Shown here: positions 1 to 7,943 of the stretch, piece by piece
Layout of the letters: each line of letters begins with the position of its first letter
How positions within the stretch are numbered: the first letter of the stretch is position 1
From: Methanobacterium sp. UBA44
GTDB taxonomy: Archaea > Methanobacteriota > Methanobacteria > Methanobacteriales > Methanobacteriaceae
Assembly: GCA_002494885.1 (NCBI GenBank)
Contig: DACV01000002.1
Span: 248,001 to 312,000 of the forward strand
Direction of reading: 5' to 3'
DNA: 64,000 nt
The notes under the pieces: generated by a model
What the model saw: only the letters and a program-made list of their open reading frames with translations
The model's database searches: none
What the model was told of the DNA's origin: nothing
Position numbers and translations under genes: made by a program

Positions 1-2
1 AT

Positions 3-599
3 GTTGTTTTATTTTATTTAATCAACCATGGGATGGATAATAGGATTTTTGATTTTATAATGCCTTCAATAACTAATTTTGGTAGTATAGTAGCATGGGG
101 ATTAGTATGTGGATTACTATTCGCATTTGGAGGCGAAAAAGCTAAAAAAGTGGCAATATTAGGTTTAGTAGCATTGTTTATAAGCAATGTTGCTGTTTTT
201 GCTTTAAAATATCTTATTGCTGAACCCAGACCTTTTATTGCATTAAGCAATGTAGATTTATTAGTTCCAGAAAATGAAATTTACTCATTCCCATCAGGGC
301 ATACTGCATCATCATTTTCAGTAGCAACTGTTATAGGATTAAAATACAGTTTCCTAGTAAAAAATAAGAAATACAGATTGATTTACCCTTTAATAGCATT
401 TGCCGCATTAATAGGATTTTCAAGAATATACATAGGAGTGCATTATCCCCTGGATGTAGCTTTTGGAGCTATAGTTGGTACTATATTTGCTTTACTTGTC
501 CTTAAATTTGAAGATAAAATCTTCTTAAATAAAATAGTTAATTTTATTGGGTTACAGAAAGTATTGAATTTTAATTTAGCAGGTAAATTCAAAATATAA
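3..599 (+). CDS. PAP2-family phosphatase, 5' end outside window
   Basis: Membrane phosphatase of the PAP2 superfamily (undecaprenyl-diphosphatase-like lipid phosphatases), which remove phosphate from isoprenoid or lipid pyrophosphates at the membrane. All three signature motifs are visible: K-x6-RP (KYLIAEPRP), PSGHT, and SR-x5-H-x3-D (SRIYIGVHYPLDV). Several hydrophobic segments surround them. An ATG at 33 would give 188 aa, but the frame is open to the window edge and reads LFYLINHG before that ATG, which matches the usual family start. The true start therefore lies upstream of the window and the gene is 5' partial here. In archaea the likely substrate is a polyprenyl carrier pyrophosphate, which is inference. 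Confidence 0.88.
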   Translation, partial: VVLFYLINHGMDNRIFDFIMPSITNFGSIVAWGLVCGLLFAFGGEKAKKVAILGLVALFISNVAVFALKYLIAEPRPFIALSNVDLLVPENEIYSFPSGHTASSFSVATVIGLKYSFLVKNKKYRLIYPLIAFAALIGFSRIYIGVHYPLDVAFGAIVGTIFALLVLKFEDKIFLNKIVNFIGLQKVLNFNLAGKFKI

Positions 600-693
600 T
601 AAGAAAAATTTAAAAATAAAGTGTTTTTCACTTACTGTTGCTAACTCATTTTATGATTAATAATGTTTTTTTTGAATTTAATGAATTTACTTA

Positions 694-1554
694 TTATTCG
701 TTGGGTTCTATATGTATTAAAACTTCTTCTACTCCAGGAATAGATTCTTTAATTTTTGATTTTACATTACCACCTATTTGATGTGCTTCTTCAATAGAAA
801 ACGAAGGATCAACAGTTATATGTAGATCCACGTATATTTGAGATCTTTTACCCCTTGTTCTGATCTTATGAGTTTCAATAACACCGGGCACTGATTTTGC
901 AATTTTTTCAATAATTTCATTACTGACTATTGATGTATCTATCAGAACTTCAGAACTTTCTCTAATTATGTTAATACCTGTTCTTGCAATTAGTACTGCA
1001 ATTACTAAAGATATAACTGGGTCAATCCATACATATCCTGCAATAATCGCAATAAATCCAAATATAACAGCCAGTGAAGCATAAATATCACTTCGAGTAT
1101 GGAAAGAGTCTGCAACAAGAAATTTACTGTCTAATTCCTTCCCTTTATTGTATTCATACCATGAAACACCTATATTAATTGCTATTGTAATTCCCATGAC
1201 TAAAAAACTGATTATACTTATTTCAGGAGTTGAAGGACTAAAAAATCTTCCTATGGCAGATTGAACAATTTCTAAACACACTAAAAAAAGTAGTACTGCA
1301 ATTATTATAGATGAGAATGTTTCGATTTTCCAATGCCCATATTGATGTTTTTCATCTGCTGGTCTTGAAGCCAATGTGATTCCAATAATTCCTATTATGT
1401 TAGATGCTCCATCAAAAAATGAATGAAATCCATCTGTAAGCATGCTTAAGGTATTTGAGTACCATCCGTATAGGACTTTGGCAATGGCTACCGTAAAATT
1501 AAGTATTAAAATGTATATAAGGATTTTTCTTACTGTGCGGTAATATTCCTTCAA
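694..1554 (-). CDS. Cation diffusion facilitator transporter (zinc type)
   Basis: A 286-aa CDF-family antiporter that exports divalent metal in exchange for protons. Six hydrophobic helices are followed by a cytoplasmic ferredoxin-like C-terminal domain from about residue 205. Helix 2 carries HSFFD (H44, D48) and helix 5 carries HTRSD, so the transport site is of the HxxxD/HxxxD kind typical of zinc transporters. The start is a TTG, chosen because a GGAG lies 7 bases upstream and no ATG fits. It is convergent with the PAP2 gene and shares no operon. Zinc specificity is inferred from the site residues. Confidence 0.9.
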   Translation of the reverse strand: MKEYYRTVRKILIYILILNFTVAIAKVLYGWYSNTLSMLTDGFHSFFDGASNIIGIIGITLASRPADEKHQYGHWKIETFSSIIIAVLLFLVCLEIVQSAIGRFFSPSTPEISIISFLVMGITIAINIGVSWYEYNKGKELDSKFLVADSFHTRSDIYASLAVIFGFIAIIAGYVWIDPVISLVIAVLIARTGINIIRESSEVLIDTSIVSNEIIEKIAKSVPGVIETHKIRTRGKRSQIYVDLHITVDPSFSIEEAHQIGGNVKSKIKESIPGVEEVLIHIEPNE

Positions 1555-1648
1555 ATTTAATCTCCAAAAATTGTTTGTTATTAATTTTCTATAACTTTAT
1601 GTATTTAATGCTAACATAAATTGAACGACTCAAATACGGGGTGAAAGA

Positions 1649-1896
1649 ATGAAACTTGATCCAAAAAAGGCGATAGACTCTACATTAGACTAAATGTCTG
1701 AGAGTAGCCGAAAAAGATATGATGAACGTGATAGAGGTTCTTATGGTCGTAAGGTGATATTGAAGATTTAATTCATAGAATCACCAGAGACATTGAGGAA
1801 ATTAGAATGAAAAATCGCGACTTAAATGGCCGAATAAATGATTTAGAAAGAAATATAAGTCATTTAAAAGATTTAATGAGAGACAGAAGATACTAA
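1649..1896 (+). pseudogene. Small coiled-coil protein, broken by stop and frameshift
   Basis: Remnant of a charged protein of about 80 aa. A 14-codon frame (MKLDPKKAIDSTLD) ends in TAA at 1691-1693 and is followed at once, in the same frame, by ATG at 1694 and 25 codons (MSESSRKRYDERDRG...) that stop at 1769. Adding one base near 1754 turns GTGATATTGAAG into GGTGATATTGAAG, which reads G-D-I-E and joins a second frame from 1762. That frame runs 44 codons to TAA at 1894 and is a coiled coil rich in E, R, D and L. Two lesions suggest decay, though a sequencing slip is possible. The family was not recognised. Confidence 0.6.
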
Positions 1897-2002
1897 ATCT
1901 TAGATTTATACCTATTTTTTTCTTAGCTGATGAAAATTAGTTTAAATATTTTCTTATTTTAGCAGAAAAAAAATATCAAATGCTAATTGAGCATATGATA
2001 AA

Positions 2003-2749
2003 ATGACTAATCATAAAGTTTTTTCAGCAAAGGATTGTGAAAGTTTCATAGAGACTAAATCATTTCATAAGTTATGTTCAGTATTTAAAACTTTAAAAAC
2101 ATCTAAAGGGCATTTTGTACTTGTTTTAGCCACACCAGGCACCGGTAAATCTGCAAACATATATGAAGCACTTTCTCTGCTTGATCTTAACATTCATGAT
2201 GCTCATTTGTTCATTGATACTGATTCCAGGCCTGGAGATGTATTCAGAATTTTTTGGAATATTCTTAAGGATGATATGGGAGTTAAAACCAAGGAAGAAG
2301 CTTATAAAAAGGCAAGTGAATATGATCTGGTTCTCTTTGCTGATTCTTTCCTTGATTCAGAATACATTGACTATAATAAAATGGGCCTGGGTCTTTGGAC
2401 TGAGGAAAATGGACCCCGCACATTTCCACTATATTTTAAAGTATTATATGAATATCTTAAACATTACAGGGAGTTAAAAAAGATTAATATAGTTGCGCAA
2501 ACATCTTGGATCATTAAGTTTCGGGGAGTTCGCTATAATATACTCACCGATTTGAATTTTATATCCAAAATTTTAGTTTTTTTATTGAAAAGATTATTTC
2601 AAGTAGTTAGAATATCATATACAAAAGAAGAAATGATTAAAATTATTAGAAATCATTCTATAGAGATTAGTAATGAGAAAATTGAAGAATGCATTGAAAA
2701 ATATGGTAATAGGCCGCGTTTTATCTTTAATGCTTTAGATAAAGAATAA
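2003..2749 (+). CDS. P-loop ATPase, paralogue of the 6917-7672 protein
   Basis: A 248-aa protein with a clear Walker A motif (TPGTGKS, about residue 46-52) and a hydrophobic strand ending in Asp (YDLVLFAD) that may serve as Walker B. It resembles AAA/Orc1-type ATPase modules but no further domain can be named. It is clearly paralogous to the minus-strand protein at 6917-7672: both share GTGKSANIY, KKINIV-Q-(T/S)W, a basic hydrophobic stretch and a closing RPRFI-NAL motif. A TATA-like AT-rich stretch lies near 1941. The cellular role is unknown; neighbours on both sides are unrelated. Confidence 0.65.
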   Translation: MTNHKVFSAKDCESFIETKSFHKLCSVFKTLKTSKGHFVLVLATPGTGKSANIYEALSLLDLNIHDAHLFIDTDSRPGDVFRIFWNILKDDMGVKTKEEAYKKASEYDLVLFADSFLDSEYIDYNKMGLGLWTEENGPRTFPLYFKVLYEYLKHYRELKKINIVAQTSWIIKFRGVRYNILTDLNFISKILVFLLKRLFQVVRISYTKEEMIKIIRNHSIEISNEKIEECIEKYGNRPRFIFNALDKE

Positions 2750-2892
2750 AATGAATAAAAATATGATCAAAATGTAGAGTTTCTCTCTATTTCTGCAAAA
2801 TACATATTATTTAAATACTAAAAGAAATAATTCTAAAATTTAGACATTTACAAATATATTATAATTTTAGAATTTTAAAAGGTGAAATGAGA

Positions 2893-3060
2893 ATGATAGT
2901 AAAGGAATGGTGCATGTACTGCGGCGAATGTGCCGGTGTATGCCCGAGAGGATTGATTGAAGCTCGTGAAATAAATCTGGTATTTGATGAAGAGAACTGT
3001 AAAGATTGCCAGATATGTATAAACTGCTGTCCTGTAAGGGCGCTGGAGAAAGAGGAGTAG
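2893..3060 (+). CDS. Two-cluster 4Fe-4S ferredoxin, partner of geranylgeranyl reductase
   Basis: A 55-aa ferredoxin with two 4Fe-4S motifs: CMYCGECAGVCP and CKDCQICINCCP. I chose the ATG at 2893 and not the one at 2887 because AGGTGA at 2880-2885 is then 7 bases away, while the first ATG would be 1 base away. The next gene, geranylgeranyl reductase, starts 5 bases after this stop and has its ribosome site inside this gene, so the two are cotranscribed. In other archaea such a ferredoxin gives electrons to the reductase that saturates ether-lipid chains; that role here is inferred from the neighbourhood. Confidence 0.85.
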   Translation: MIVKEWCMYCGECAGVCPRGLIEAREINLVFDEENCKDCQICINCCPVRALEKEE

Positions 3061-3065
3061 ATTAA

Positions 3066-4247
3066 ATGATTGAAACTGATGTTCTTGTAATTGGAGCAGG
3101 GCCTGCAGGTTCCTCTGCAGCAAAACACGCTGCACTGAATGGTGCCAAAGTATTAATGATTGAAAAGAAATCGGAAATAGGAGCACCTAAAAGATGTGCA
3201 GAAGGCGTATCCAAGGATGGTTTGATCCAGTTGGGGGTAGAACCCAGCAGCAGATGGATAACTTCAGAAATTGATGGAGTTCGCCTGGTATCTCCTGGTG
3301 GAACAGATGTATGGCTGACCAGGGATACTGTAAAGCTTCCAGAAATGGGATATGTAGTGGAAAGAAAGGTCTTTGATAAGTTCATGGCAATGGACGCTGC
3401 AAGAGCAGGCGCAGATATAATGGTTAAAACCCTTGCCAGAGGTTTAGAGAGAAAAGGCGGCCATATTATCGTAAAAGCTGAATGTATGGGTGAAGAATTT
3501 GAAATCAAAGCAAAAGTCATAATAGGTGCAGATGGTCCTGAATCCAGAGTTGGAAGGTGGGGTGGCCTTAAAACTACAGTTAAACCCAAAGATATGGAAT
3601 CGGGTGCTCAATTTGAAATGGTGGGCGTTGAAATGGAAAATCCAAATGCACTGGAATTCTATTTTGGAAGCGTTGCCCCTGGAGGTTATGCATGGGTATT
3701 CCCAAAGGGAAAAGACATTGCAAATGTTGGTCTTGCAGTCATATCAACGTTAACTGAGAAAAGTGCCTATGAACATCTGGTTGAATTTGCAAAAAATTGT
3801 CCAACAACAAAAAACGCCACAGCAGTCGAATTAAACATAGGCGGAGATCCAGTAGGTGGAATACTTAAAAAAATATCAACAGATAACCTTTTAGTTGTTG
3901 GAGATGCGGCAGGAATGGTAAATCCTTTAACTGGTGGAGGAATTATAAGCGGTATGCAAGGAGGGGTTATTGCTGGTGAAATTGCAGCTGCAGCAATTAA
4001 AGAAGGAGATGTCTCTGAAGAAAGATTCGCTGAATACGATGAACGCTGCCAGAAGGAGCTTGGATCATCATTCAATAAATACATGAAAGCAAGGAACTAT
4101 CTTGAAAGCCTTTCTGATGATGAACTGGATTCAATTGCAAAAACATTCAATGAAAGTGAATTTGAAAGAATAAGCACAACAGAACTTTTAAAAGTGCTTG
4201 TAAATGTTTCTCCTAAAGCTCTTTTAAAATTAGGTAAATTATTCTAA
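3066..4247 (+). CDS. Digeranylgeranylglycerophospholipid reductase
   Basis: A 393-aa flavoprotein of the geranylgeranyl reductase family, which hydrogenates the double bonds of archaeal lipid chains to give saturated phytanyl or biphytanyl lipids. The N-terminus has the FAD dinucleotide motif GAGPAG (residues 8-13) with a downstream acidic residue (MIEKK). A second FAD-contact motif, GDAAGMVNPLTGGGI, lies near residue 279. The middle contains the conserved PKRCAEGVS region. Length fits the family. It follows the ferredoxin gene with only 5 bases between, with AGGAG inside the ferredoxin end as ribosome site. The oligo-T tract just downstream probably ends this transcript. Confidence 0.93.
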   Translation: MIETDVLVIGAGPAGSSAAKHAALNGAKVLMIEKKSEIGAPKRCAEGVSKDGLIQLGVEPSSRWITSEIDGVRLVSPGGTDVWLTRDTVKLPEMGYVVERKVFDKFMAMDAARAGADIMVKTLARGLERKGGHIIVKAECMGEEFEIKAKVIIGADGPESRVGRWGGLKTTVKPKDMESGAQFEMVGVEMENPNALEFYFGSVAPGGYAWVFPKGKDIANVGLAVISTLTEKSAYEHLVEFAKNCPTTKNATAVELNIGGDPVGGILKKISTDNLLVVGDAAGMVNPLTGGGIISGMQGGVIAGEIAAAAIKEGDVSEERFAEYDERCQKELGSSFNKYMKARNYLESLSDDELDSIAKTFNESEFERISTTELLKVLVNVSPKALLKLGKLF

Positions 4248-4281
4248 TTATTAACCAAAAATGTAAATTTTAAATGAATTA

Positions 4282-4299
4282 TTTTTTTTATTTTTTTTT
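4282..4299 (+). terminator. Oligo-T terminator after geranylgeranyl reductase
   Basis: Two runs of eight and nine T separated by one A lie 35 bases after the stop codon of the reductase gene. Archaeal RNA polymerase terminates at such T-rich tracts without needing a hairpin, so this is a likely end for the ferredoxin/reductase transcript. Confidence 0.65.
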
Positions 4300-4703
4300 A
4301 GTATTAAGAATTAATTTTAGTTCATTATTTAATGCCCTTTTATTTTAAGTGTATAGGTTACAAAATTAATAATTACATTTATTTTGAGGATAAGACGTAA
4401 AAATGAGACTTTTAAGCCTTGTCGTAAGCAATATTCTAAGATATTCAGTAGTAGAGTGAGATAAGTTAGTAATAAATAGTTAAATATAAATCATAATATT
4501 TATTTGTCTAAAAAAACATAATAGATTAATGGTAATCATTGAACCAGGATGCCTCCACATTTTGGGACTTATGATTAACCAGACCATTTCAAGGGATAGC
4601 TTAAAGGAGAATCTCAGAATACCAAACCCTCTTTTATGTTTTGCTGTCCCTAACTTATAAACCTTGAAATCTAATTCTATTATAAATCTTAACGGTGGTA
4701 TAA
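4300..4703. other. Intergenic region with one unrecognised 43-codon frame
   Basis: AT-rich spacer. The only frame of note is 4529-4660 on the plus strand, 43 codons from ATG to TAA, whose product (MVIIEPGCLHILGLM...) has no family I recognise and no ribosome site at a good distance. It may be a relic or chance. The end of the spacer holds GGTGG at 4693-4697, the ribosome site of the next gene, and a TATA-like TTATAA near 4679. Confidence 0.35.
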
Positions 4704-5060
4704 ATGAAAATTAAAAATAGTGTTGTTGCTGTGGAAAATTTAGATGAATCTGCTAAGTTTTACACAGATGTTTTAGGAATGGATGAAATAAGAAGATTCA
4801 GCCCAGGGCCAGGTTTAACCATTGCCTTCTTTAAAGGTGAAGGAGAAGCAACAATTGAATTAATAGAGGGTGAAGAAGGCAAAAAAGGTTTATACATGGT
4901 AGGTATAGAAATTGAAGATATGGATGCTGAAGTTGCTAATTTAAAAGCTAAAGGGGTTGAATTAACCCGCGGACCCTTTAGTGCACCTGGAGGACCTAAA
5001 ATAGCATTCTTTGAAGGTCCAGATGGAGTTGAAATCGAGCTAATTGAGGTAAAAAATTAA
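4704..5060 (+). CDS. VOC (glyoxalase-like) family protein
   Basis: A 118-aa single-domain protein of the vicinal oxygen chelate superfamily, which includes glyoxalase I and epimerases that bind a metal in a paired beta-alpha-beta-beta-beta fold. The two halves can be read: KNSVVAVENLDESAKFYTDVLGM at the start and MVGIEIEDMDAEVANLKAKG in the middle, each ending in a glutamate-rich strand (ATIELIE, VEIELIEV). GGTGG precedes the ATG. A small conserved gene follows 29 bases later and may be in the same transcript. The substrate cannot be predicted; lactoylglutathione-lyase naming would be too strong. Confidence 0.8.
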   Translation: MKIKNSVVAVENLDESAKFYTDVLGMDEIRRFSPGPGLTIAFFKGEGEATIELIEGEEGKKGLYMVGIEIEDMDAEVANLKAKGVELTRGPFSAPGGPKIAFFEGPDGVEIELIEVKN

Positions 5061-5089
5061 ATTAATTTTAATTAGGGAAGTTGTGTATT

Positions 5090-5305
5090 ATGGCAAAAGA
5101 AATAAAACAGGTAGTAGTAGGAATAAGTCGAGAGGGCGATATAATTGTTAAAAGTGCAAGAGGCAGAATATATCCAGTTAAAAAAGCTGCAAACTTAAAA
5201 TTCAGTTGTGAGGATTTGTTTCAGGATGTAGAAAAAGATTTATTCGCCACAATTGATACAGAAGCCCAACCATGGGAATGTATTTCCATAGGATTCGAGC
5301 AATGA
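5090..5305 (+). CDS. Small conserved-looking protein of unknown function
   Basis: A 71-aa protein (MAKEIKQVVVGISREG...). An earlier ATG at 5081 would add MCI, but GGGAAG at 5074-5079 is better placed for the ATG at 5090. The N-terminal half looks beta-rich (VVVGISREGDIIV), the C-terminal half acidic, with one Cys in SCEDLF and one in WECISIG. No domain was recognised. It follows the VOC gene closely on the same strand. The tnpB element begins just after its stop codon, so the element inserted at the end of this transcript. Confidence 0.6.
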   Translation: MAKEIKQVVVGISREGDIIVKSARGRIYPVKKAANLKFSCEDLFQDVEKDLFATIDTEAQPWECISIGFEQ

Positions 5306-5318
5306 CTCATTTGAACTA

Positions 5319-5340
5319 CCATGACCTTTAGAGGTCATGG
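5319..5340 (-). repeat. Perfect hairpin at the 3' end of the tnpB element
   Basis: A 9-bp perfect stem (CCATGACCT / AGGTCATGG) with loop TTAG lies 13 bases past the tnpB stop. In IS200/IS605 elements the right end carries such subterminal hairpins and overlaps the guide (omega) RNA scaffold, so this is probably the right end of the element. That role is inferred from position. Confidence 0.6.
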
Positions 5341-5352
5341 ATTCCTAATCCA

Positions 5353-5970
5353 TCAACTGATTTTACCAAAGGCAAGCCCCGTAGTTCCTACGGTTAGAAT
5401 ATTCTGTGCAGCGTTTATATCCCTGTCATGTTGTATATTGCACTCAGGGCACATCCACTGACGAATATTCAAATCTAAACTTTCTGTAACATATCCACAG
5501 TTACTGCAAGTCTTAGATGTATATCTTTCATTAACAACCTCAAAGTATTTGTCATACCAATTAGATTTATATTTTAATTGTCGTTTGAACTCAAACCAAT
5601 GCTGGTCTGCTGTTGTTTTTGCCAAATGCTTATTTTTTAAACCTAACTGACTATTCACATCTCCAACATAGATTTCATCACATACTATTCTGGTTGTTGT
5701 TTTATGTAGAAAATCATTTATTATATTCTTTTTCATTTGATATAATCGGTTAAGCCTGGTTTTCACTTTCACCCAATTACACCCATTTTTAACCTTCTTG
5801 CTCAATATCTGATTTTGTCTTTCTATCTTTCTATCAACTTTTTTTAACTGTATTTTACCTGTTTTAAAACCATTACTAAATGTTGCCAGGTCTTTTAATC
5901 CGAGGTCTATCCCTATTTTTTGATTGGTCTTTTTTAAACGTTTAACAGGGCTGTTTTTAACATTTAATAC
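5353..5970 (-). pseudogene. tnpB: IS605-family TnpB, N-terminus missing
   Basis: Open frame of about 205 codons encoding the C-terminal catalytic half of a TnpB RNA-guided nuclease. The RuvC-I aspartate is in IGIDLGLKDLATFSNG, the RuvC-II glutamate probably in the VCDEIYVGD stretch, the zinc ribbon is CSNCG...CPEC, and the RuvC-III aspartate is in HDRDINAAQNI. Full TnpB is about 370-400 aa; the N-terminal wedge and recognition parts are absent and the frame is closed by TAA at 5971-5973. The first in-frame ATG, at 5805, lies past the first RuvC motif. No tnpA is present. It is a relic, though its catalytic residues are kept. Confidence 0.85.
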
Positions 5971-6063
5971 TTACAAAATACTGGTTGGAATTGTTTCTGC
6001 TGATAGTTGCAGTTAATATTTTTAAGAACTCAGTACTTATTATAGTAAATATTTCATCTCTTT

Positions 6064-6861
6064 TTAAAAAATAATGATCAAAATGCATATAAAGAAAAAA
6101 ATCATGGCCACCTGATGGTATGCTACATCTGCAATCGATGTCATCCTGTCTTTTTCTGTAAAGAGAGATAAATAAAGTGGTATTGCTGCTAAGCCTGCAG
6201 GAACAACAGCAACTAAAAATTGAACAAGATTCATCTGGTCGTTAATTAATATGTAGGCCAGAAGAAGACCTGCAGCACCTGCCAGAATACTTGCAGGAAC
6301 TGTTTTGGCTTTATACATTAAATAAGTGCACATTCCAGCTATATACATGAATAAATACACGCTTGTAGGCACAAGAAATATGTTACCTATCAATACACAA
6401 CATGAGGCAATCCTGAGAACTGTATTTGTAGCTGTACTTGCAAATGGGGCAATTAAAGTATCTTTAAGTCTTACAGGGGGTAATGTGTATAAAAGCTGAT
6501 TTAAAAGCATTAATCCTAAGATTATAGTAAAAGCTGGCTTTAAGGTAGCTAAAGAAATAATAAAAACTGATATGATTAAAATTCCGGCAAATAGAACTAT
6601 CCATTTACCATCTATATTGTTCTTTATAAATGCCCTGTTTCTTTTAGCATAGTCTTTTCGGTCAATCTCTAAATCAGTTAGGTCATTTAAGCTGTATAAT
6701 GCACCCCAAAGTATGGAGACTAATAATAAACCTTCTAATATCTCGAAGGGGTTGTTAATGGATATGCCTGCAAAATAGGCATAGGTAAGTGCAAGAAGAT
6801 AAGCATTCACATTTTTTGATGCCCAGGTGATCCTTGTGGATTTAATAAGGGTTTTTATCAT
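6064..6861 (-). CDS. UbiA-family prenyltransferase
   Basis: A 265-aa membrane protein with about eight hydrophobic helices. The first prenyl-diphosphate/Mg site is NDLTDLEIDRKDYAKRNR (the family NDxxDxxxD motif), near residue 62. The usual second aspartate motif is weak; FTEKDRMTSIADVAYH near residue 235 is the only candidate. UbiA enzymes move a polyprenyl chain from its diphosphate onto an acceptor such as a quinone, haem, sugar or glycerol phosphate. The acceptor here cannot be told. The gene lies just upstream of the minus-strand P-loop ATPase stop-to-start direction (its own start is 55 bases before that gene's end), so the two may share a transcript. Confidence 0.78.
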   Translation of the reverse strand: MIKTLIKSTRITWASKNVNAYLLALTYAYFAGISINNPFEILEGLLLVSILWGALYSLNDLTDLEIDRKDYAKRNRAFIKNNIDGKWIVLFAGILIISVFIISLATLKPAFTIILGLMLLNQLLYTLPPVRLKDTLIAPFASTATNTVLRIASCCVLIGNIFLVPTSVYLFMYIAGMCTYLMYKAKTVPASILAGAAGLLLAYILINDQMNLVQFLVAVVPAGLAAIPLYLSLFTEKDRMTSIADVAYHQVAMIFFFICILIIIF

Positions 6862-6916
6862 TTAAAGTTCCCCATTATGAATATTATTCCCTATTTTAAG
6901 TTTATCCTATTATCAT

Positions 6917-7672
6917 CTATTTTAAATCATTTTCCAGGGCATTGCATATAAATCTTGGTCTAAGTCCGAATTTTTGTATATATATTTTAATCTGAACTTC
7001 ATCAGCGTTTTTAATGTGTAATTTAACTATATTTATGGTTTCCATCTGGGAATAGGATATCTCCACTGCCTGAAAGAATATTTTAAGGATAATTTTAATG
7101 AAATTTGAAAGTAGTCCGAAATTCGAGAATATATCATATTTTTTTCCTCTTATATAAATTCTCCAGGCTGTCTGAAAGACTATATTTATCTTTTTAAAAT
7201 CTTTTCGATGCTGTAAATATTCAGATATACATAGTAGATAAAAATAAAAGGCTTTAAAACCATTTTTATCTGTCCATTTGCTGAATCCGACTGGGGTTTC
7301 CCCAAAAAAATGTGAATCGTGGAAATTATCTGCAATAAGAACTAAATCATATTTTGAAAGTTCCCTGTACATTTCTTTCTTACTTTTAACTTTAAGATCG
7401 TGGGCAATACTTTCAAAAAGAGAATTAAACACCTCTTTGGGGCTTGCATTAATATCTTTTAAATCAAATTTAACGTCATAAACATTTAAATCAGTATTAT
7501 CTAATGCATAGTAAATATTAGCTGATTTACCAGTTCCTGGAGCTCCAATCACATGGATAATATTTCCCTTAGTATTTTTTAAACCTTCAAAGGTTTTAAA
7601 TAATTCTCTGTAAGAACGGGTAATAAAAAAATTGGTGTTATCTTCAATAGAACTTACTTTGAATTTTTTCAT
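6917..7672 (-). CDS. P-loop ATPase, paralogue of the 2003-2749 protein
   Basis: A 251-aa protein with Walker A (APGTGKS, about residue 44-50) and a Walker-B-like strand (YDLVLIADNFHDSH). It aligns along its whole length with the protein at 2003-2749, including GTGKSANIY, KKINIV, RGKKYDIFS and RPRFICNAL, but is well diverged, so this is an old duplication. It precedes the UbiA-type gene on the same strand. The family resembles AAA/Orc-type ATPases; no sensor or DNA-binding domain can be named. Function unknown. Confidence 0.65.
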   Translation of the reverse strand: MKKFKVSSIEDNTNFFITRSYRELFKTFEGLKNTKGNIIHVIGAPGTGKSANIYYALDNTDLNVYDVKFDLKDINASPKEVFNSLFESIAHDLKVKSKKEMYRELSKYDLVLIADNFHDSHFFGETPVGFSKWTDKNGFKAFYFYLLCISEYLQHRKDFKKINIVFQTAWRIYIRGKKYDIFSNFGLLSNFIKIILKIFFQAVEISYSQMETINIVKLHIKNADEVQIKIYIQKFGLRPRFICNALENDLK

Positions 7673-7943
7673 AATTTAATATATGAATTTTTAGGGTATA
7701 AAATTAGCGATTCAATTGTTTATAATTAATAAAGCTTTATTTTAATTTATCATGGATATTTATGAATTTATGACGAATTAAATCTAATTTCATTTAACTA
7801 AAGCTGATTTATTAGATTTCATTCATGGTTAAGTTGAATAGTTCACAGTATCGGTGTTCATTAAAGGATATTTGTATGTAAGATTTAGAATATTTTATTA
7901 CTTTATAAGATCATAGTTATCTATAAAAATGTGAGGCATTAAA

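Noticed and set aside
4529..4660. 43-codon frame as a new gene.
   Set aside because: No ribosome site at the right spacing, no family and no context; kept only as a note on the spacer.
7278..7481. Plus-strand frame over the second P-loop ATPase.
   Set aside because: It is antisense to a well-supported gene and has no domain or ribosome site.
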